Part shown: in pieces, positions 61,621 through 64,000 of the stretch
How positions within the stretch are numbered: position 1 is the first letter of the stretch
How the letters are laid out: each line of letters begins with the position of its first letter
Assembly (NCBI GenBank): GCA_025738555.1
Contig: JAOVFP010000009.1
Coordinates: forward strand, 1-64,000
Length of the DNA stretch: 64,000 nucleotides
Source of the DNA: Cyathus striatus
Lineage: Eukaryota > Basidiomycota > Agaricomycetes > Agaricales > Nidulariaceae
Direction of reading: 5' to 3'
Translations under genes and position numbers: made by a program
The notes under the pieces: model-generated
The model's input: only the letters and a program-made list of their open reading frames with translations
The model's database searches: none
What the model was told of the DNA's origin: nothing

Positions 61621-62583
61621 GCAACGAGGTTTGTTCTAGCAGCGTTGCAGCTTTAGCAGAATGTGTACGTGGCCCCGCATCGATTAATGCCTTTCTCTTA
61701 TGCTTCTTTCTGTCATCTGCATTGGGAATGCGACCATTGGGCGGGTCAGGCGAGGAGCAGGTTTCTGAAGAGTGGGGCTGGAATTTTGGAGAGTGACAGT
61801 ATCGATATGGATTGGATTGAAGCGAGAGCAGTGCTGACATCTTTTTTGGAGCAGCCTCATTTAACTCGATAGCGTAGGTCTGAAGATGAGCATCGCATCC
61901 TGCAGCGGGGTTGAGCGTATGAATTGAAGCGAGACCAATGTTGGCATCTTTTTCGGAGTAGTCTCAGTTAACTCGATAGTTAAAACTCTTTCAGGACGTA
62001 TGTACCACAATAGATATTGAGTCCATTCAGCACGGTAAAACTGTACCTTGATAACAATACCACGATAAATTTGCGTTGCGATGCCACAACATTGTTCAGA
62101 GCATGGCTGAAATCCATGTAAGAAAGCCAAATACGGGATAGGCGACGGTGGAGAGCTGGACAGTGGAAGTCCAGGACACGTGAACGCGATGACTGTCCCA
62201 TTGATCTCAATAATCCGCCAATCAGATGCTGTGAAAACGGTAGCAACTTTTGACATCGGTGTATCCGACAATTCTGTCAGGTATCAGTGCGACCCCTATG
62301 CTGTGTTATCTCAGGAACACATCCACCGCGAGTGGTATCTTCTGCTGCCGCTTAGTCGTTCTTTGCAGAATGAGAAAGTCACTACCTCTGATTGGGTATG
62401 CCCAAGACCGCTGAGAAGTTTGGGAGCTGCAAAAGTTCTCTTTCCTGCTAAGCATACACTATATTATATAATTTACCTACGCTTAATTTTTATGTGATTT
62501 GCTAATTTGTATGGAATGCTTCATATTTTCACCTGCAATCAAGGACTAATAGTTCTTCCGAAGACTAAGTAAAAGTATTGTCA
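61621..62583. other. Right flank with minus-strand hypothetical coding remnant
   Basis: A minus frame from ATG 62256 to 61861 (131 residues, beginning MSKVATVFTASDWRIIEING) has no family I recognise. Further minus-strand coding-like sequence (DDRKKHKRKALIDAG) reaches the LTR at 61620, suggesting the element may have landed in or near this gene. Contains a tandem duplication at 61.8-61.98 kb. Confidence 0.35.
61805..61981. repeat. ~65-bp direct duplication
   Basis: Segment 61805-61871 (ATTGAAGCGAGA..GCTGACATCTTTTTTGGAG..AACTCGATAG) recurs at about 61914-61979 with substitutions. Confidence 0.6.
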
Positions 62584-64000
62584 TCAAATATAAAACATTG
62601 TCTCCTGCATGTCTGGATGTACCTAGAATAGATAAATATTGTCAGAGTTGCAATTTCAACAGACAAAAAGAGAAGAAACAAGCGCACGCCTCTACCCCAG
62701 CGTTTTAGTGCACAAGAAAATACACCCTCCTCGTCTTCCGTTGGCTGTTTGTCGCTGAAAAAATTTCGCAGGTAGCACCGTCCACGCTCGCAAGCCAAGT
62801 GGGCATAATAAGCGGCAGGAATTAGGCCAACTGCTTTTGTGGCCCGCGCATAAAGGTAGCTAATATTATTGGTCCCTTTTTGTAGTTCGTCTGCGCCAAG
62901 AGAGTTTTCATCGAAAACGACACAGTAATGTGTCGTTTTCGAAGAGCCGCTTCCACTCGCGTGTGCTTGCAGATAAAAATCGAAATTGTTACTGTTTTTT
63001 TTTTTGTTTACTAACGGTGCAGAGGTGAAGTAAATAGAACACACTTACATTGCAGTGATGCCACTGTCGACGACCGTCCCCGCCTTTATGCTCTGGTCAG
63101 CAAAGAATCTGAAAGCCAGTTATTTACTATGTTTGCCATAATGAGAAAGTATTCCACATTTACCTTGTATGATGTAGCCTCCTAAAATTGTAGAAGATAA
63201 CGGTCAATTAAAGGTTAAAAGTCAAATAGCAAGCATTACACACCTGCATATGATGACTGAGAGTTTCGGTCTGTATATATTATCATGGGCTACCTTACGA
63301 CATGCTTCTTTTATTTTTGGTAACTCCACCTCTAACGCTGCGCCATAGTCACCCTGTCATATTGTTAGTAGATTGAATTATTGATATGATTACTTATCAT
63401 ATTACCTCCGAGAAACTGTTTTTCCAGTTACGAAAAACTAGGATTCTTTTGGGAAGCACACCGTTCCTTTTTCTATACAAACATAGTCGTTTGGTCATCA
63501 TCGCACACAAATCATCAACTGTCTGTTTGTGAAAACAAAAAAATTAACACCTCCTTTAGATCCTTTGAGTCAACTAGATGCACTTGCCATATTGTTTATG
63601 GTGCGTTGAAGACCCAGACTAGCTGGGAAATGAACGAAGCTATCATCAATGTTCGCCACAACAGCTGCAATCGATGGAGTCCCCGCGCGGCTTCCAGGAT
63701 GGGGACGACTAACATTAATCCCGATCATCATGGTCTTCTCCTTGGTCAGCCATTCCATAGCGTCGGCATCCAGCTGCAAATGAAATTTCTCAGTCAGACC
63801 TTAAGTGCGTAAGTAAACTACGACCTACTAAATGATTTGTGCCACCCAGTTTAATATTCAGTTTTAGAGCTATATATGAAAGGTAATCACTCTGCTCGAC
63901 CTCGCCTTTGAACATTGCCTTCTCTAGCTGCATGTTGACAGTGTGAATACCAAGCTCAACGTCTCCTATATGCTTTAAGTTGAATGTTCCATAAGAATAA
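62584..64000 (-). CDS. Argonaute, PIWI-domain end (partial, runs off window)
   Basis: 3' part of an Argonaute, the small-RNA-binding effector of RNA silencing. The gene continues beyond 64000. Family motifs in order: YIALKLNIKLGGTNHLV, WLTKEKTMMIGINVSRPHPG, TPSIAAVVANID, RILVFRNWKNSFSEG, ELPKIKEACRK, AGTVVDSGIT, FDFYLQAHASG, TTHYCVVFDEN, TNNISYLYARATKAVGLIPA, AYYAHLACERGRCYL, and the terminal exon 62622-62584 ending ETMFYI, the near-invariant Argonaute C-terminus. At least six exons are present. Of the slicer tetrad DEDH, the first Asp is Asn (GINV), the Glu position appears non-acidic (INNMAIDDL), the third is Asn in an expanded loop (FRNWKNSFSEG), and only the His (THY) is kept. Confidence 0.93.

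Overview
The window is nuclear DNA of a filamentous basidiomycete, most likely an Agaricomycete mushroom-forming fungus. Genes carry many short GT-AG introns of about 45-75 nt, including 16-27 nt exons. The content is typical of such fungi: Pep12-type syntaxin, Slp1/SUN protein, Vts1, Fzo1, NAD-dependent Gdh2, a pectinesterase, an F-box protein, an Argonaute and a chromodomain Ty3/gypsy element. Species cannot be named. Exon chains below were built by eye; for every chain given as complete, the exon phases add up to one frame.

Layout. 0.3-9.6 kb is gene-dense: syntaxin (+), a low-complexity nuclear-looking protein (-), an Slp1/SUCO-like SUN protein (-) and a divergent hypothetical gene (+). 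9.6-14.8 kb is gene-poor and holds a 1.8-kb non-autonomous DNA transposon with 15-bp inverted ends and an 8-bp target duplication. 14.9-18.4 kb has thioredoxin reductase and a frame-broken short-chain dehydrogenase (SDR), both minus. 18.4-22.8 kb is gene-poor and holds a 1.6-kb element with 75-bp perfect inverted ends flanked by TA. 22.8-35.5 kb has five minus-strand loci apart from short gaps: a 2OG-Fe(II) oxygenase, Gdh2 (21 exons), a second SDR and Vts1. 35.5-39.7 kb has no gene I can support. 39.7-50 kb has a secreted protein resembling CD38-family ADP-ribosyl cyclases, the mitofusin Fzo1, a coiled-coil protein, a pectinesterase and an F-box/LRR-like protein. 50-53.4 kb is decayed and repetitive. 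53.45-61.62 kb is a nearly complete Ty3/gypsy element on the minus strand with an oppositely oriented spliced gene inside it. 62.5-64 kb is the 3' end of an Argonaute gene that runs off the window.

How things work together. There is no obvious gene cluster; most genes are independent housekeeping functions (SNARE traffic, ER/nuclear envelope, redox, nitrogen catabolism, mRNA decay, mitochondrial fusion). The items most worth a second look are the CD38-like secreted enzyme, the Argonaute with three of four slicer residues replaced lying next to a young retroelement, and the ambisense zinc-cluster-like gene carried by that element.
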